Of a stretch of DNA of 64,000 nucleotides, positions 26,301 to 35,013 are shown one piece after another. Location of the stretch: assembly GCF_052113705.1 (NCBI RefSeq), contig NZ_JBGQOG010000003.1, positions 310,001 through 374,000 on the forward strand, in the 5' to 3' direction. The notes beneath the pieces are model-generated. The model made no database searches. It saw only the letters and a list, made by a program, of their open reading frames with translations, and was not told where the DNA came from. The translations under genes were made by a program, and so were the position numbers. The stretch's first letter is position 1; every line of letters begins with the position of its first letter. The DNA comes from JBGQOG01 sp052113705. Lineage in GTDB: Bacteria; Pseudomonadota; Alphaproteobacteria; Rhodobacterales; Rhodobacteraceae.

Positions 26301-27377
26301 ATGCAGCCGAGTGTTTCCATTCAGAATATCAAACTTGATTTCGGCAATGTATCCGTACTCAAAGACCTCAACCTCGACATCGGACAGGGCGAGTTTCTGG
26401 TTTTGCTCGGGTCATCGGGCTGCGGCAAGTCGACCTTGCTGAATTGCATCGCGGGTCTGCTGGAGCCGACGGAGGGCAGCATCTTCATCAATGGAGAGAA
26501 TGTCACCTGGGCCGAGCCGTCCGAGCGCGGCATCGGCATGGTGTTCCAATCCTATGCGCTTTATCCGCAGATGACCGTCGAGGGGAACCTGACCTTTGGC
26601 CTGAAGAACGCCAAAGTCGCGAAGGATGAGATCAAGCGGCGGGTGGCGCGGGCGGCCTCGATCCTGCAAATCGAACCGCTGCTGAAGCGCAAGCCTGCGG
26701 CCCTGTCGGGCGGTCAGCGCCAGCGGGTCGCCATCGGGCGCGCGCTGGTGCGCGATGTGGATGTGTTCCTCTTCGACGAGCCGTTGTCGAACCTCGATGC
26801 AAAGCTGCGCGCCGATCTGCGGGTGGAAATCAAACGTCTGCATCAAACCCTGAAGAACACGATGATCTATGTGACGCATGATCAGGTGGAGGCGATGACG
26901 CTGGCGGACCGGATCGCCATCATGAAAGGTGGCGTGGTGATGCAGCTGGCCGCGCCGGGCGTGATCTACAACAAACCCGCGAACAAATATGTGGCGGATT
27001 TCATCGGCTCACCTTCGATGAACTTTCTCGAAGGCACGTTGTCCAATGGCCAGGTGGCCCTGGGCGATCTGATGGTCCCGACCGGCGGCTATGAATTCTG
27101 CCGTCCGGCCTATCAGGGGCCGATATGGTTCGGGATCCGGCCGGAACATATCCTGACCGGAAACGCCGCCTTGGACGCCCCGGTCAAGCTGCAGGCGCGG
27201 GCGGATCTGGTGGAACCGATGGGTGCCGAAACCCTGATCTGGAGCACCGTCCATGGCCGGCCGTTCCGCTTCCGCATGGAGGGTCAGGCAGTGGTGGCGC
27301 CGGGCGATACGCTCGATATCGGCTTTGACCCGGCGCGGGCCTCGATGTTCGACACGGCGGAAGAGCTGCGGATCTGA
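26301..27377 (+). CDS. sugar ABC transporter ATP-binding protein (MalK/UgpC type)
   Basis: 358 residues. Walker A is GSSGCGKSTLLN (about 37-48), the signature LSGGQRQRVAIGRAL (about 135-149), Walker B VFLFDEPLSNLDA and the switch histidine in YVTHDQVEAMTLADR. A C-terminal TOBE/MalK regulatory domain follows (WFGIRPEHILTG). All catalytic motifs are intact. It starts 4 bp after the second permease and ends the operon; a clear terminator follows at 27435. Confidence 0.95.
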   Translation: MQPSVSIQNIKLDFGNVSVLKDLNLDIGQGEFLVLLGSSGCGKSTLLNCIAGLLEPTEGSIFINGENVTWAEPSERGIGMVFQSYALYPQMTVEGNLTFGLKNAKVAKDEIKRRVARAASILQIEPLLKRKPAALSGGQRQRVAIGRALVRDVDVFLFDEPLSNLDAKLRADLRVEIKRLHQTLKNTMIYVTHDQVEAMTLADRIAIMKGGVVMQLAAPGVIYNKPANKYVADFIGSPSMNFLEGTLSNGQVALGDLMVPTGGYEFCRPAYQGPIWFGIRPEHILTGNAALDAPVKLQARADLVEPMGAETLIWSTVHGRPFRFRMEGQAVVAPGDTLDIGFDPARASMFDTAEELRI

Positions 27378-27434
27378 CGCAAGCAGCGCGCGGCGGTCAT
27401 GCCGCCGCCGAAAACCTCCCGAGAACCTCGCGAA

Positions 27435-27462
27435 AGCAGGGCGCCGTGGCGCTCTGCTTTTT
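27435..27462 (+). terminator. rho-independent terminator of the sugar ABC operon
   Basis: AGCAGGGCGCC (27435-27445), loop GT, then GGCGCTCTGCT (27448-27458) form an 11-bp stem with one G-T wobble, followed by a T-run. It lies 58 bp after the ATPase stop. Confidence 0.8.
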
Positions 27463-27622
27463 GCATGTCAGATCACCCCGCTCAGGGCCACCGCACCAGA
27501 ACGCCCCGGCACAAACGCAGCACCGCGGTCACCGGGGGGATCAAGCCTGCACCTATCACGAGGCGGGAAACGGCGCGCGGCCCCCCTGCCCCCGCATGGG
27601 CCTCTGGCCCGCGGCGCGGCAT

Positions 27623-27660
27623 GAAAAAGCCCGGCTCCCGCAGACCGCGGGGCCGGGCTT
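27623..27660 (-). terminator. rho-independent terminator of the alpha/beta hydrolase gene
   Basis: Reading the minus strand, AGCCCGGC (27652-27660 arm) pairs with GCCGGGCT (27629-27636 arm) and is followed by TTTTTC (27623-27628). It lies about 85 bp after the hydrolase stop at 27747. The 27463-27622 stretch between the two terminators holds no gene. Confidence 0.7.
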
Positions 27661-27746
27661 GGCGCATGTCATCTTCGGCACCGGATCTGGACAATCTAGC
27701 GCCGATCCGGTGCTACGGGCGGCCCCTGCGGGGCCACCCTGACAGC

Positions 27747-28451
27747 TCAGCGGATCGCCTTGCGGTCCAGCCAGTCGGTAACGGTTTCCAGCACGGCCTG
27801 CGGCTGCTCAAAGGGCAGCAGATGGCCCGAACCCGGGATCACCCGCGATTCCGCATCTTTCATCTGCGCCGCAATCGCGCCATGCACTTCTTCGGTGGCC
27901 AGATGGTCCTGATCGCCGGTCACCAGCAGCACCGGAAAGTCAAAATTACCGATATAGCTGGTGGCATCCGGCCGGTGCAGCAGCGCGATGTTCTGGCGGG
28001 CATGGACCTCGGCCGGGCAATCCTCGACCATCTGACGGACCCGCGCGACCAGTTCGGCATTCTGCGCATTGGCCGTGGAGAGGACTTTCGGCGCCCAGTT
28101 GCGGGCATAGCCGACCATATCAGCGTTGGCCTCTGCAATCCGCGCCTCGCGCTTGGCTTGTTCATCGGCCGCGGGCCCTTCGGCTCCGGTGCTCGACAGG
28201 ATCATCGCGCGGATCCGCTCAGGCGCCTGCCGCCCCATCTCAAGCGCGACACGTCCCCCCATCGAATGCGCCGCCACGATCAGCGGACCGTGGGTCTGCG
28301 CCAATGCGCGCGCCGCCATCCCGGACAGGGTGTCGTCAAGCGTCGTGTCGGCAAGATGGACGGCGCTGACCCGGTCCTTCAGCCCCTCGGCCAGAGGCGC
28401 CCATGTGCGGGCATCGGACATGATGCCAGGAATGGTGACAAGGGTCGTCAT
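27747..28451 (-). CDS. alpha/beta-fold hydrolase
   Basis: 234 residues from the ATG at 28451, which follows AGGAGA. The nucleophile elbow is AAHSMGGRVALEMG (serine near 63), the acid is in LLVTGDQDHLA, and the histidine in PGSGHLLPFEQP. The compact form is like 3-oxoadipate enol-lactonases and short esterases, but the substrate is not readable. It stands alone, with its own terminator; transposon debris starts about 90 bp upstream of its start. Confidence 0.82.
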   Translation of the reverse strand: MTTLVTIPGIMSDARTWAPLAEGLKDRVSAVHLADTTLDDTLSGMAARALAQTHGPLIVAAHSMGGRVALEMGRQAPERIRAMILSSTGAEGPAADEQAKREARIAEANADMVGYARNWAPKVLSTANAQNAELVARVRQMVEDCPAEVHARQNIALLHRPDATSYIGNFDFPVLLVTGDQDHLATEEVHGAIAAQMKDAESRVIPGSGHLLPFEQPQAVLETVTDWLDRKAIR

Positions 28452-28540
28452 GGGGTGGGTCTCCTGCAACATTGAGCTGAATCTGCGGCGAAACTATCGG
28501 AATTGCGCCCCTTCCCCACCTGACAATATGTTTGGCGTGG

Positions 28541-28666
28541 TCAAATGAAACGGGCGGCGGCCAGATGGTCCATCCCGTGCGGGCCAGGACGCCGCGCATT
28601 TTCTGAAAAGTGCAGCGACGTGATCCCTTGTTCGGCCAATGTGGATGCATCGGGCATGATCGGCTG
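28541..28666 (-). pseudogene. orphan reading-frame tail of unknown origin
   Basis: A 41-codon open end reads TLAEQGITSLHFSENARRPG and ends LAAARFI before the TGA at 28541. It looks like the tail of a real protein cut by the neighbouring IS110 fragment, but I do not recognise the family. Confidence 0.25.
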
Positions 28667-28749
28667 CGCGCAACTGCCAGCAGCTGCAAGCGACCCGGCT
28701 CAAGGAACCCCATGATCGCCACGCGTTGCCTGCCCCCACGGCCACAGGC

Positions 28750-28913
28750 GGCCAAGAACCGCAATGGCCGTGTCCGATGTATTGGCTGAAGAAGGCCAGC
28801 ACTGGATCCCGCCGCAGCGTCTTGCGCAACTCCGCCCGACCCGAGGCGTCAGTCCCACGGACCTGAAACACATTCTTCGCCAGGCCGAGCCCGGCCGTGG
28901 CAATCTCAGACAT
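28750..28913 (-). pseudogene. IS110-family transposase N-terminal fragment
   Basis: The reading GLGLAKNVFQVRGTDASGR followed by LRKTLRRDPVLAFF matches the start of IS110-family transposases ('GLDVAKNVFQVHGVDASG..LRR.LRR..VLAFF'), which carries the first catalytic acids. After about 54 residues the frame breaks and nothing further of the roughly 340-residue protein is readable. No ends of the element are visible. It is a dead remnant. Confidence 0.7.
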
Positions 28914-28989
28914 GACCGCTCTCATTTGTGACTCCTCACAGAGCTGCCGTGGCACATGGATGCCGTCGGGGGGGGGCGGCCACTTCATC

Positions 28990-29209
28990 AAAGCCCCGTT
29001 GCGCGCCGCTGCCACAAGGCTATCAGCGAAAAGCAAGCCGTTCCGATCGTCCCGATCCGCAAGAACGGGCAGCGATGGAAGGATGACTGTCCGGCGGCAC
29101 GCACCCAAAACGCAACCCCGACATACAGTCCGCTGAAATCCACGTCCGCTGCGCACCCATGAACCGCTTTAACGCCCTCGGCACCGACGGGATCATCCGC
29201 ATGCCATGA
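28990..29209 (+). pseudogene. IS5-family transposase C-terminal fragment with internal deletion
   Basis: Two blocks of an IS5-family DDE transposase are readable on the plus strand. The first reads ISEKQAVPIVPIRKNGQRWK followed by DDCPAAR; the second, in another frame, reads AEIHVRCAPMNRFNALG and ends GIIRMP before the stop at 29209. In intact relatives about 45 residues, including the catalytic-glutamate block, lie between them. It is therefore deleted and dead. The 29210-29483 stretch holds no gene I can support. Confidence 0.7.
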
Positions 29210-29483
29210 CGTCAGCGGGGTAACGGGCCGTCACGCCTCAAGCGCCAGTTACGCAACAACGCCTTTCCCCTGCGGCATCCGGAACGCTGCAGATCCCCAC
29301 CCGTTGCAACAGGGCGAAGATTGTCGGTCCCGCGCCATTGCTCGTGCCGGTGTGATGGTTGGTGATCAAAAGGGCGTCCCCCAAAAGAAACCAGACAAAT
29401 AGAGGCCCGCGTGTGCCGCTCCTCTGGCTACTCAACCCAGGAATTTGCTAAAGCTGTCGCCTGGGTAAGCGAAAGGGACTGGC

Positions 29484-30293
29484 ATGAGTGGCAAGCAGGA
29501 GCGGAATCCGGATTTCGTGGAGGCCTTGGCACGCGGGCTGGAGGTGATACAGGCCTTCACCGAAGAGATGCCGGAAATGACCCTGTCCGAGATTGCCACG
29601 CAGACGGGACTAAGTCCGGCCACGGCGCGTCGGTCGCTGATCACCCTGCATGAGCTTGGCTATGTCGCGATGAACGGGAAACGCTTCATGTTGCGGGCCA
29701 AGATCCTGTCTCTGGGGGCGGCCTTTCTGAATTCGATGAATCTCAAGGACGTGGCCGATACCTATCTTGAGGACGTGGCGAAACAGTTCAAGGACGCATC
29801 CTCGCTGGCGGTGATGGAGGGCATGGATTCGCTCTATGTGTCGCATGTTGCGATTGAGCGTGATATCCGATTCAAAGCCCGGGTGGGCTACCGTTTGCCG
29901 CTTTATGCCACCTCTCTGGGGCGCGTGTTGCTTGCGTGGTGTGCTGCGCCGCAGCGTGATGCCTATCTCGCAAAGGCGCCGTTTGTTCGGTACACGCCGC
30001 GCACCCTTGTCGAGAATGTCGAGCTTCTGAGCGAGTTGGAAAAAACCCGGGAGCGCGGCTACGCTACGGCCCGCGATCAACTGGAATATGGGGTTATTTC
30101 CATCGCTGTGCCGGTGCGTGCTCCGGACGGCCAGGTGGTCGCCGCGATCAACTGTTCCAATCAGGTTTCCAGCGTTGACGAGGCGGATTTCGTGCCCAGC
30201 CGCCTGCCTGTGCTGAGCGATGCCGCCACGCGGATATCTGCTGCGATGCAGCAATATCCAGCCCTTCTGCACTCGATCACCAACAACCGCTGA
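29484..30293 (+). CDS. IclR-family regulator, PcaR/PobR type
   Basis: 269 residues. The N-terminal winged helix is ALARGLEVIQAFTEEMPEMTLSEIATQTGLSPATARRSL (about 14-52), and the rest is the IclR effector domain (SLGRVLLAW, GYATARDQLEYGVISIAVPV). The LARGLEVIQAF and ATARRSL strings are typical of the PcaR/PcaU/PobR branch, which controls aromatic-acid genes. It reads toward the catabolic operon 94 bp downstream, whose promoter contains TTTCG-N5-CGAAA, an IclR-like palindrome. I infer it is the local regulator. Confidence 0.88.
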   Translation: MSGKQERNPDFVEALARGLEVIQAFTEEMPEMTLSEIATQTGLSPATARRSLITLHELGYVAMNGKRFMLRAKILSLGAAFLNSMNLKDVADTYLEDVAKQFKDASSLAVMEGMDSLYVSHVAIERDIRFKARVGYRLPLYATSLGRVLLAWCAAPQRDAYLAKAPFVRYTPRTLVENVELLSELEKTRERGYATARDQLEYGVISIAVPVRAPDGQVVAAINCSNQVSSVDEADFVPSRLPVLSDAATRISAAMQQYPALLHSITNNR

Positions 30294-30313
30294 GGCTCTG
30301 CAATTTTTACGAA

Positions 30314-30373
30314 TTGACAGCGTTGCCGTCTCATGTTTATTTCGCTCTACGCATAAAATTTCGTACAGCGAAA
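30314..30373 (+). promoter_or_regulatory. candidate sigma-70 promoter with IclR-type operators
   Basis: TTGACA at 30314-30319 and TTATTT at 30337-30342 are 17 bp apart. Downstream is the perfect palindrome TTTCG-TACAG-CGAAA (30359-30373), and another TTTCG half at 30340-30344 lies 19 bp before it. TTTCGCT and AGCGAAA also form a wider inverted repeat (30340-30373). This is the expected layout for control by the adjacent IclR protein. Confidence 0.55.
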
Positions 30374-30386
30374 AACGGAGAACGGG

Positions 30387-31196
30387 ATGACAACCGCAAA
30401 AGCGTCGCCTCAGAGCGAAATCGCCATTGCAGAGCGGGCACGCGTCGTCGTGCGCGGCGCTGACCTTTGCAGGGATCTCATCGGGAAAGAGAGCTTTACG
30501 GCCTACTTTTTGCGTCTGTTGGGGGTGGAGGCCACGCCGAAACTCGTGGCGGTGGTGGATGCCACGCTGATGGCCATCGCCGAACACGGGCTGGTGCCCT
30601 CGGTGCAGGCGGCGCGGATGACATACGCGGCGGCCCCCGACGCGTTGCAAGGTGCTGTGGCGGCGGGCCTGCTCGGCTGCGGCTCGGTTGTGCTGGGGGC
30701 CTCGGAGGAGGCCGGATACTTCCTCGCGGGCATCATCGCTGCCGCAGGTGAAGATGGCGACTATCATGCCGCCGCGCTCGACGCCGTCTCTACGCGACGC
30801 GCTGAGCGCCGTGCGCTGCCCGGTTTTGGCCATCCTGTTCACCGCGACGGCGACCCCCGTGCCGAAAGACTGCTTGAACTGGCCGAGGAGCTGGAAGTTT
30901 CCGGGGCGCATGTCAGAGCACTGAATGCTGTGCGTTCGGTCGTGCCCGAGGTCTATGGCCGCGTGCTGCCGATGAATGTCTCGGCGGCCATCCCGGCACT
31001 GCTTTTGGATGCGGGCTATCCGATTGGCGCGCTCAAGGGCGTTCCCTTGGTTGCCCGCACCGCCGGACTGATTGCGCATCTGCTCGAAGAGCAGGCCAAT
31101 CCCATCGGCTTCCGTCTGTCCGATGCGGCGGCCGAGGCTGTGGCCTATACCGGTGGCTATCCCGATGCGGAAGACACGGCGGGGGCCGCAGCATGA
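30387..31196 (+). CDS. citrate-synthase-superfamily protein, 'citryl-CoA lyase'-like
   Basis: 269 residues, against about 430 for citrate synthase, so it is only the catalytic core. The conserved GFGHPVHRDGDPR block carries His149, equivalent to the second active-site histidine. The first active-site histidine is absent: residues 99-104 read GSVVLG where citrate synthases have a His-Gly. The catalytic aspartate is replaced by Ser199 in PMNVSAAIP. Members of this subfamily are labelled citryl-CoA lyase, but the exact reaction here is unproven. First gene of the operon; its stop overlaps the CoA-transferase start. Confidence 0.7.
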   Translation: MTTAKASPQSEIAIAERARVVVRGADLCRDLIGKESFTAYFLRLLGVEATPKLVAVVDATLMAIAEHGLVPSVQAARMTYAAAPDALQGAVAAGLLGCGSVVLGASEEAGYFLAGIIAAAGEDGDYHAAALDAVSTRRAERRALPGFGHPVHRDGDPRAERLLELAEELEVSGAHVRALNAVRSVVPEVYGRVLPMNVSAAIPALLLDAGYPIGALKGVPLVARTAGLIAHLLEEQANPIGFRLSDAAAEAVAYTGGYPDAEDTAGAAA

Positions 31197-32347
31197 GCGG
31201 GATGCTGGAAGGCCTGCGCGTCATCGACCACGGCACCTTCATCACCGGCTCTTTCGCCACGATGCTGCTGGCGGATATGGGCGCCGAGGTCATCAAGGTT
31301 GAGCGCAAGGGCACGGGCGATCCCTATCGTAGCTTTGCAGGCGGGCTCTATGCGCCGCATTTTCAGGCCAACAACCGCAACAAGCAAAGTATCGCCATCG
31401 ACCCGAAAGACCCCGAGGATCAGGCAGTGCTGATGGCGCTTCTCGACAGCGCGGACGTCTATGTACAGAACTTCCGTCCCGGCGTGGCAGAGAAGCTGGG
31501 TCTGGGTGCCGAGGTGCTGCAGGCCCGCAATCCCAAACTGATTTACTGCTCGATCTCGGGTTTTGGCGCACAGGGGCCGCTCTCGGGCCGGGCCACCTAT
31601 GACACGGTGGCTCAGGCGATGTCGGGCCTGCTCAGCATGTATGTGGGTGGCGATAAACCCCGCGTTGTGGGCCCGGCCATCGCCGACACCTTGACCGGGC
31701 TTTATGCTGCCTATGGGATCCTTGGTGCGGTGGCCGGACGTGCCCGAACCGGCAAGGCGTCCAAGGTTGAGCTGTCGATGCTGGAAGCGATCATGCATTT
31801 CTCGGGCGAGCCTTTTGCCAACTTCTTCAATGACGGAAAGCCCTGGGGCCCCTATGACCGTGCGCGGATCTCGCAATCCTTTTCGCTGGAATGCGCGAGC
31901 GGCGATCTGATCGCGCTGCATCTGTCCTCGCCCGAAAAGTTCTGGACGGGGCTTCTGGATGCCACGGGGCGCGCGGATCTTGCCATTGATCCGCGGTTTG
32001 ACACGCGAATGAAGCGGGTCGAGAACCAAGAAGCGCTGATCGAAGAGCTGCGTGCAGTTTTTCGCGGGCGGACTCGTGACGAATGGTCTGTCCTGCTCAC
32101 AAAGCACGATGTGCCTTTTGCCCCGATCTACTCGTTGCCCGAAGCGCTGGAGGATGAACAGGCCCGCTTTCTCGAAATTGAGCAGACCGTCACCCATGGG
32201 GAGATGGGCGAGGTCCGGATGATCCGCAACCCGATCACCTTCGATGGCGACCGGCGGTTTGTGGCAGCACCGCCGCCGGTGCTGGATGAGCATGGGGCCG
32301 CGATCCGAAAACAGCTGAACGACATACGCGGCGCGGCCAAAGCCTGA
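31193..32347 (+). CDS. class III CoA-transferase (CaiB/BaiF family)
   Basis: 384 residues. N-terminus LRVIDHGTFITGSFATMLLADMGAEVIKVE; nucleophile Asp165 in GPAIADTLTGL. It is more distant from the CoA-transferases at 8512 and 21736 than those are from each other. The ATG overlaps the preceding stop (ATGA), so it is coupled to the citrate-synthase-like protein. The two would fit transfer of CoA to an acid followed by carbon-carbon cleavage of the thioester; it could also activate 3-oxoadipate. Confidence 0.88.
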   Translation: MSGMLEGLRVIDHGTFITGSFATMLLADMGAEVIKVERKGTGDPYRSFAGGLYAPHFQANNRNKQSIAIDPKDPEDQAVLMALLDSADVYVQNFRPGVAEKLGLGAEVLQARNPKLIYCSISGFGAQGPLSGRATYDTVAQAMSGLLSMYVGGDKPRVVGPAIADTLTGLYAAYGILGAVAGRARTGKASKVELSMLEAIMHFSGEPFANFFNDGKPWGPYDRARISQSFSLECASGDLIALHLSSPEKFWTGLLDATGRADLAIDPRFDTRMKRVENQEALIEELRAVFRGRTRDEWSVLLTKHDVPFAPIYSLPEALEDEQARFLEIEQTVTHGEMGEVRMIRNPITFDGDRRFVAAPPPVLDEHGAAIRKQLNDIRGAAKA

Positions 32348-32369
32348 GACGTTTCAGGGAGGAAAAGAA

Positions 32370-33233
32370 GTGACAACTGAGACCAGAACCAAGACCACGC
32401 CGGACCATGGCATTCCGCCGAACCGTCAGCTGCCCGCCGTGCTGGCCGCCATGTCTGCCGACAAACCCGGTGCCGATCCGGTCATGCAGCGCAAAATGGC
32501 TGTCGTCATCAAGCATTTGCACGCGATGATGGACGAATTGGCAGTGACTGAAACCGAGTTGCTGCAGGTGTATGAGTTCCTGGATCGCGTCGGCGCGAAC
32601 AAGGACATGATGCTTTTGGGCGATCATCTGGGCCTGTCGGTGCGCGCGAATGACATTGAGAATTATCACCCCATCGGCACACCGCCGAATGTGATCGGTC
32701 CGCTCTACCGTGAAGAAGCACCCTTTATGGAGAACCCCGGTGCCATGGTCACTGAGGAAGAGCCGGGCCGTCATGTGATCGTGAAGGGGCAGGTGCGTGA
32801 TGCGGAAACCGGGGCGCCGCTGGCGGATGCGCTGCTGGATTTCTGGCAATCCAATGCGGTTGGCTTCTATGAAGACCAGGACCCGGACATGCCGGATTAC
32901 CATTTCCGCCGCCGCATCCGCACCGACGCCGAGGGGCGTTATGCGTTCCGTACCATCGTGCCGGGCGGTTACTACATCGCCAACCGCGACACGCCCATTG
33001 TCCCGCTGATGACCGCGCTTGGTCTGCACAGCTTCCGGCCGCCGCACATCCATCTGATGGCCGAACATGAAAACTACCGGCATCTGACGACGCTCATTTA
33101 TTTCGAAGGCGAGCCGAGCAACGACTCTGACTGCATCTTCTCCTGCCGTCCCGAAAACATGGCGCGCATCGAACCCGGCGCACCCGGCAGTCTGGACCTG
33201 TGTGTCTATGACATCGAACTCGTCCGCACCTGA
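32370..33233 (+). CDS. intradiol ring-cleavage dioxygenase, probable hydroxyquinol 1,2-dioxygenase
   Basis: 287 residues. The iron ligands can be placed as Tyr167 (GFYEDQD), Tyr201 or Tyr202 (PGGYYIAN), His226 and His228 (RPPHIHLMA). The N-terminal helical cap (residues 1-110) followed by GPLYREEAPFMENPG, and the total length, match hydroxyquinol/catechol 1,2-dioxygenases rather than the shorter protocatechuate type. It opens an aromatic ring between two hydroxyls; hydroxyquinol would give maleylacetate, the substrate expected for the next gene. The start is GTG at 32370 after GGGAGGAA. Confidence 0.85.
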   Translation: MTTETRTKTTPDHGIPPNRQLPAVLAAMSADKPGADPVMQRKMAVVIKHLHAMMDELAVTETELLQVYEFLDRVGANKDMMLLGDHLGLSVRANDIENYHPIGTPPNVIGPLYREEAPFMENPGAMVTEEEPGRHVIVKGQVRDAETGAPLADALLDFWQSNAVGFYEDQDPDMPDYHFRRRIRTDAEGRYAFRTIVPGGYYIANRDTPIVPLMTALGLHSFRPPHIHLMAEHENYRHLTTLIYFEGEPSNDSDCIFSCRPENMARIEPGAPGSLDLCVYDIELVRT

Positions 33234-33255
33234 ACCATAACAAAGGCTCCGCCCG

Positions 33256-34383
33256 ATGGCACAATTTTCCTATCTGACCACTATCGAATTCGAGGCCGGT
33301 GCACTGCGCCGCTTGCCCGAGATGATCGCGGGACTGGGCCTCAAACGTCCGCTGCTGGTCAGCGACCGAGGGCTTGAAGCGACGGGCCTGGTCGCGAGGG
33401 TGGCGGGGCTTTGCCCTGCCGAAACCACCGTCTTTCTCGAAGTTCCCAGCAACCCGACCGAAGCGGCCACTCTCGAAGCGCTGAACGCCTATCGTGCGGG
33501 CCAATGCGACGGGGTGATCGCCTTGGGCGGTGGGTCTCCGATTGATCTGGCCAAGGGCGTGGCGCTGCTTGCGACCCATCCCGAGCCCCTGGCTCAGTAT
33601 GCCGTGATCGCGGGAGGGCTGGCGCGCATCACCGCGAATGTGGCGCCTGTGATGGCGATCCCGACCACCGCAGGCACCGGGGCCGAGGTGGGCCGTGCTG
33701 CGCTGATCACCCTGAACGATGGCCGCAAGCTGGGTTTTATCAGCCCGTCGCTCTTCCCCAAACTGGCGCTGTGCGACCCTGAGCTGACGCTGGGCCTGCC
33801 GAAATGGCTGACCGCCGCCACGGGCCTTGATGCGCTGTCGCATTGCATCGAAACATTCCTGTCGCCCCGTTTTAACCCCGTGGCTGATGCCATTGCGCTG
33901 GATGGTGCGGGCCGGATCTGGAGCAACCTTGAAAGAGTCATGGCCGATGGCAGCGACCTCGCGGGCCGGTCTGAGCTGATGCTGGGCTCGCTCATGGGCG
34001 GGTTGACCTTCCAAAAGGGGTTGGGTGCCATTCACGCGCTCTCGCATGCGTTGGGCGGACTGAAAGAGCCGGCCCTGCATCATGGCACGCTCAATGCAGT
34101 CCTGTTGCCGGTGGTTGTGCGTTTCAACAATGTTATCGTGCCGGAAAAGGTAAGCCGTCTGAAAACCGCCATGGGTCTCGCCCCGGATGCCGATCTGGCG
34201 GAGGCGCTTGACGCTTTGAACCGCCGTCTTGGCATCCCGGCCGGTTTGAGGACACTGGGCCTGCGCGAAGAGCAGTTCGACCATGTCATCGAGCGGGCGC
34301 TGGCCGATCACAGCCATGCCACCAATCCGCGTGCGGCGACGGCAGAGGAATACCGCGCCATGCTCAATGCGGTCTGGATCTGA
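33256..34383 (+). CDS. iron-containing alcohol dehydrogenase, probable maleylacetate reductase
   Basis: 375 residues, group III Fe-dehydrogenase fold. NAD-binding loop GGGSPIDLAKG (91-101); metal ligands Asp192 and His196 (GLDALSHCIE), His260 (GAIHALSHALGG) and His275 (LHHGTLN). Its place right after an intradiol dioxygenase argues for maleylacetate reductase. By sequence, however, the HALSHALGG..LHHGTLNAVLLP stretch is nearer to general Fe-alcohol dehydrogenases than to classical maleylacetate reductases, so another carbonyl substrate is possible. Confidence 0.72.
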   Translation: MAQFSYLTTIEFEAGALRRLPEMIAGLGLKRPLLVSDRGLEATGLVARVAGLCPAETTVFLEVPSNPTEAATLEALNAYRAGQCDGVIALGGGSPIDLAKGVALLATHPEPLAQYAVIAGGLARITANVAPVMAIPTTAGTGAEVGRAALITLNDGRKLGFISPSLFPKLALCDPELTLGLPKWLTAATGLDALSHCIETFLSPRFNPVADAIALDGAGRIWSNLERVMADGSDLAGRSELMLGSLMGGLTFQKGLGAIHALSHALGGLKEPALHHGTLNAVLLPVVVRFNNVIVPEKVSRLKTAMGLAPDADLAEALDALNRRLGIPAGLRTLGLREEQFDHVIERALADHSHATNPRAATAEEYRAMLNAVWI

Positions 34384-34392
34384 GGCAAGCCC

Positions 34393-35004
34393 ATGCAACC
34401 TTTGCGCACCGTCACCGGCATTTCGGCTCCGCTGCGGCTGATCAACATCGACACAGACATGATCAGCCCGAAACAATACCTCAAAAAGGTCAGCCGCGAG
34501 GGGCTTGCCGAGGGCTTCATGCTCGAGCGCCGCTTCGATAAGAATGGCCGCCCCGACCCCGAGTTTTCGCTGAACCAGCCCCGCTATCAGGGGGCTTCGG
34601 TCCTGATCGCGGGCGATAACTTCGGCTGCGGCTCGTCGCGCGAACAGGCTCCCTGGGCTTTGCTCGATGCAGGCTATCGCTGTGTGATCTCGACCAGTTT
34701 CGGCGACATCTTCCACAACAATTGCTTCAAGAACGCGCTTTTGCCGGTGCGGGTCACGCCTGAGCAGTTGGAGCTTCTTTTTACCCATGCCGAAACCGCC
34801 GCAGATCCCCGCCTGACGATCGATCTCGAGGCGCAGGAAATCCGCCTTGCGGGCCATCCCGCGATTTCCTTCACCGTCGACGCCTATCAGCGGCGCCTGC
34901 TGCTGCAAGGGCTTGATGAAGTCTCGCTGACCGAACAGCGCAGCGCTTTGATCGATAACTTCGAAATTCGCCGGAGGGCCGCGTGCCCCTGGATCTTTGC
35001 CTGA
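34393..35004 (+). CDS. leuD: 3-isopropylmalate dehydratase small subunit-like protein
   Basis: 203 residues, the normal size. NIDTDMISPKQYLKKVSREG (residues 18-37) and DNFGCGSSREQAPWALLDAG are the LeuD signatures that shape the substrate pocket of isopropylmalate isomerase and related hydro-lyases. Partner large subunit is at 36135. Order in this operon is D-B-C, with a dehydrogenase between the two subunits. The location in a ring-cleavage operon, and lack of a leuA homologue, suggest a catabolic version acting on another 2-hydroxy diacid. Confidence 0.85.
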   Translation: MQPLRTVTGISAPLRLINIDTDMISPKQYLKKVSREGLAEGFMLERRFDKNGRPDPEFSLNQPRYQGASVLIAGDNFGCGSSREQAPWALLDAGYRCVISTSFGDIFHNNCFKNALLPVRVTPEQLELLFTHAETAADPRLTIDLEAQEIRLAGHPAISFTVDAYQRRLLLQGLDEVSLTEQRSALIDNFEIRRRAACPWIFA

Positions 35005-35013
35005 GAGAAAGAC

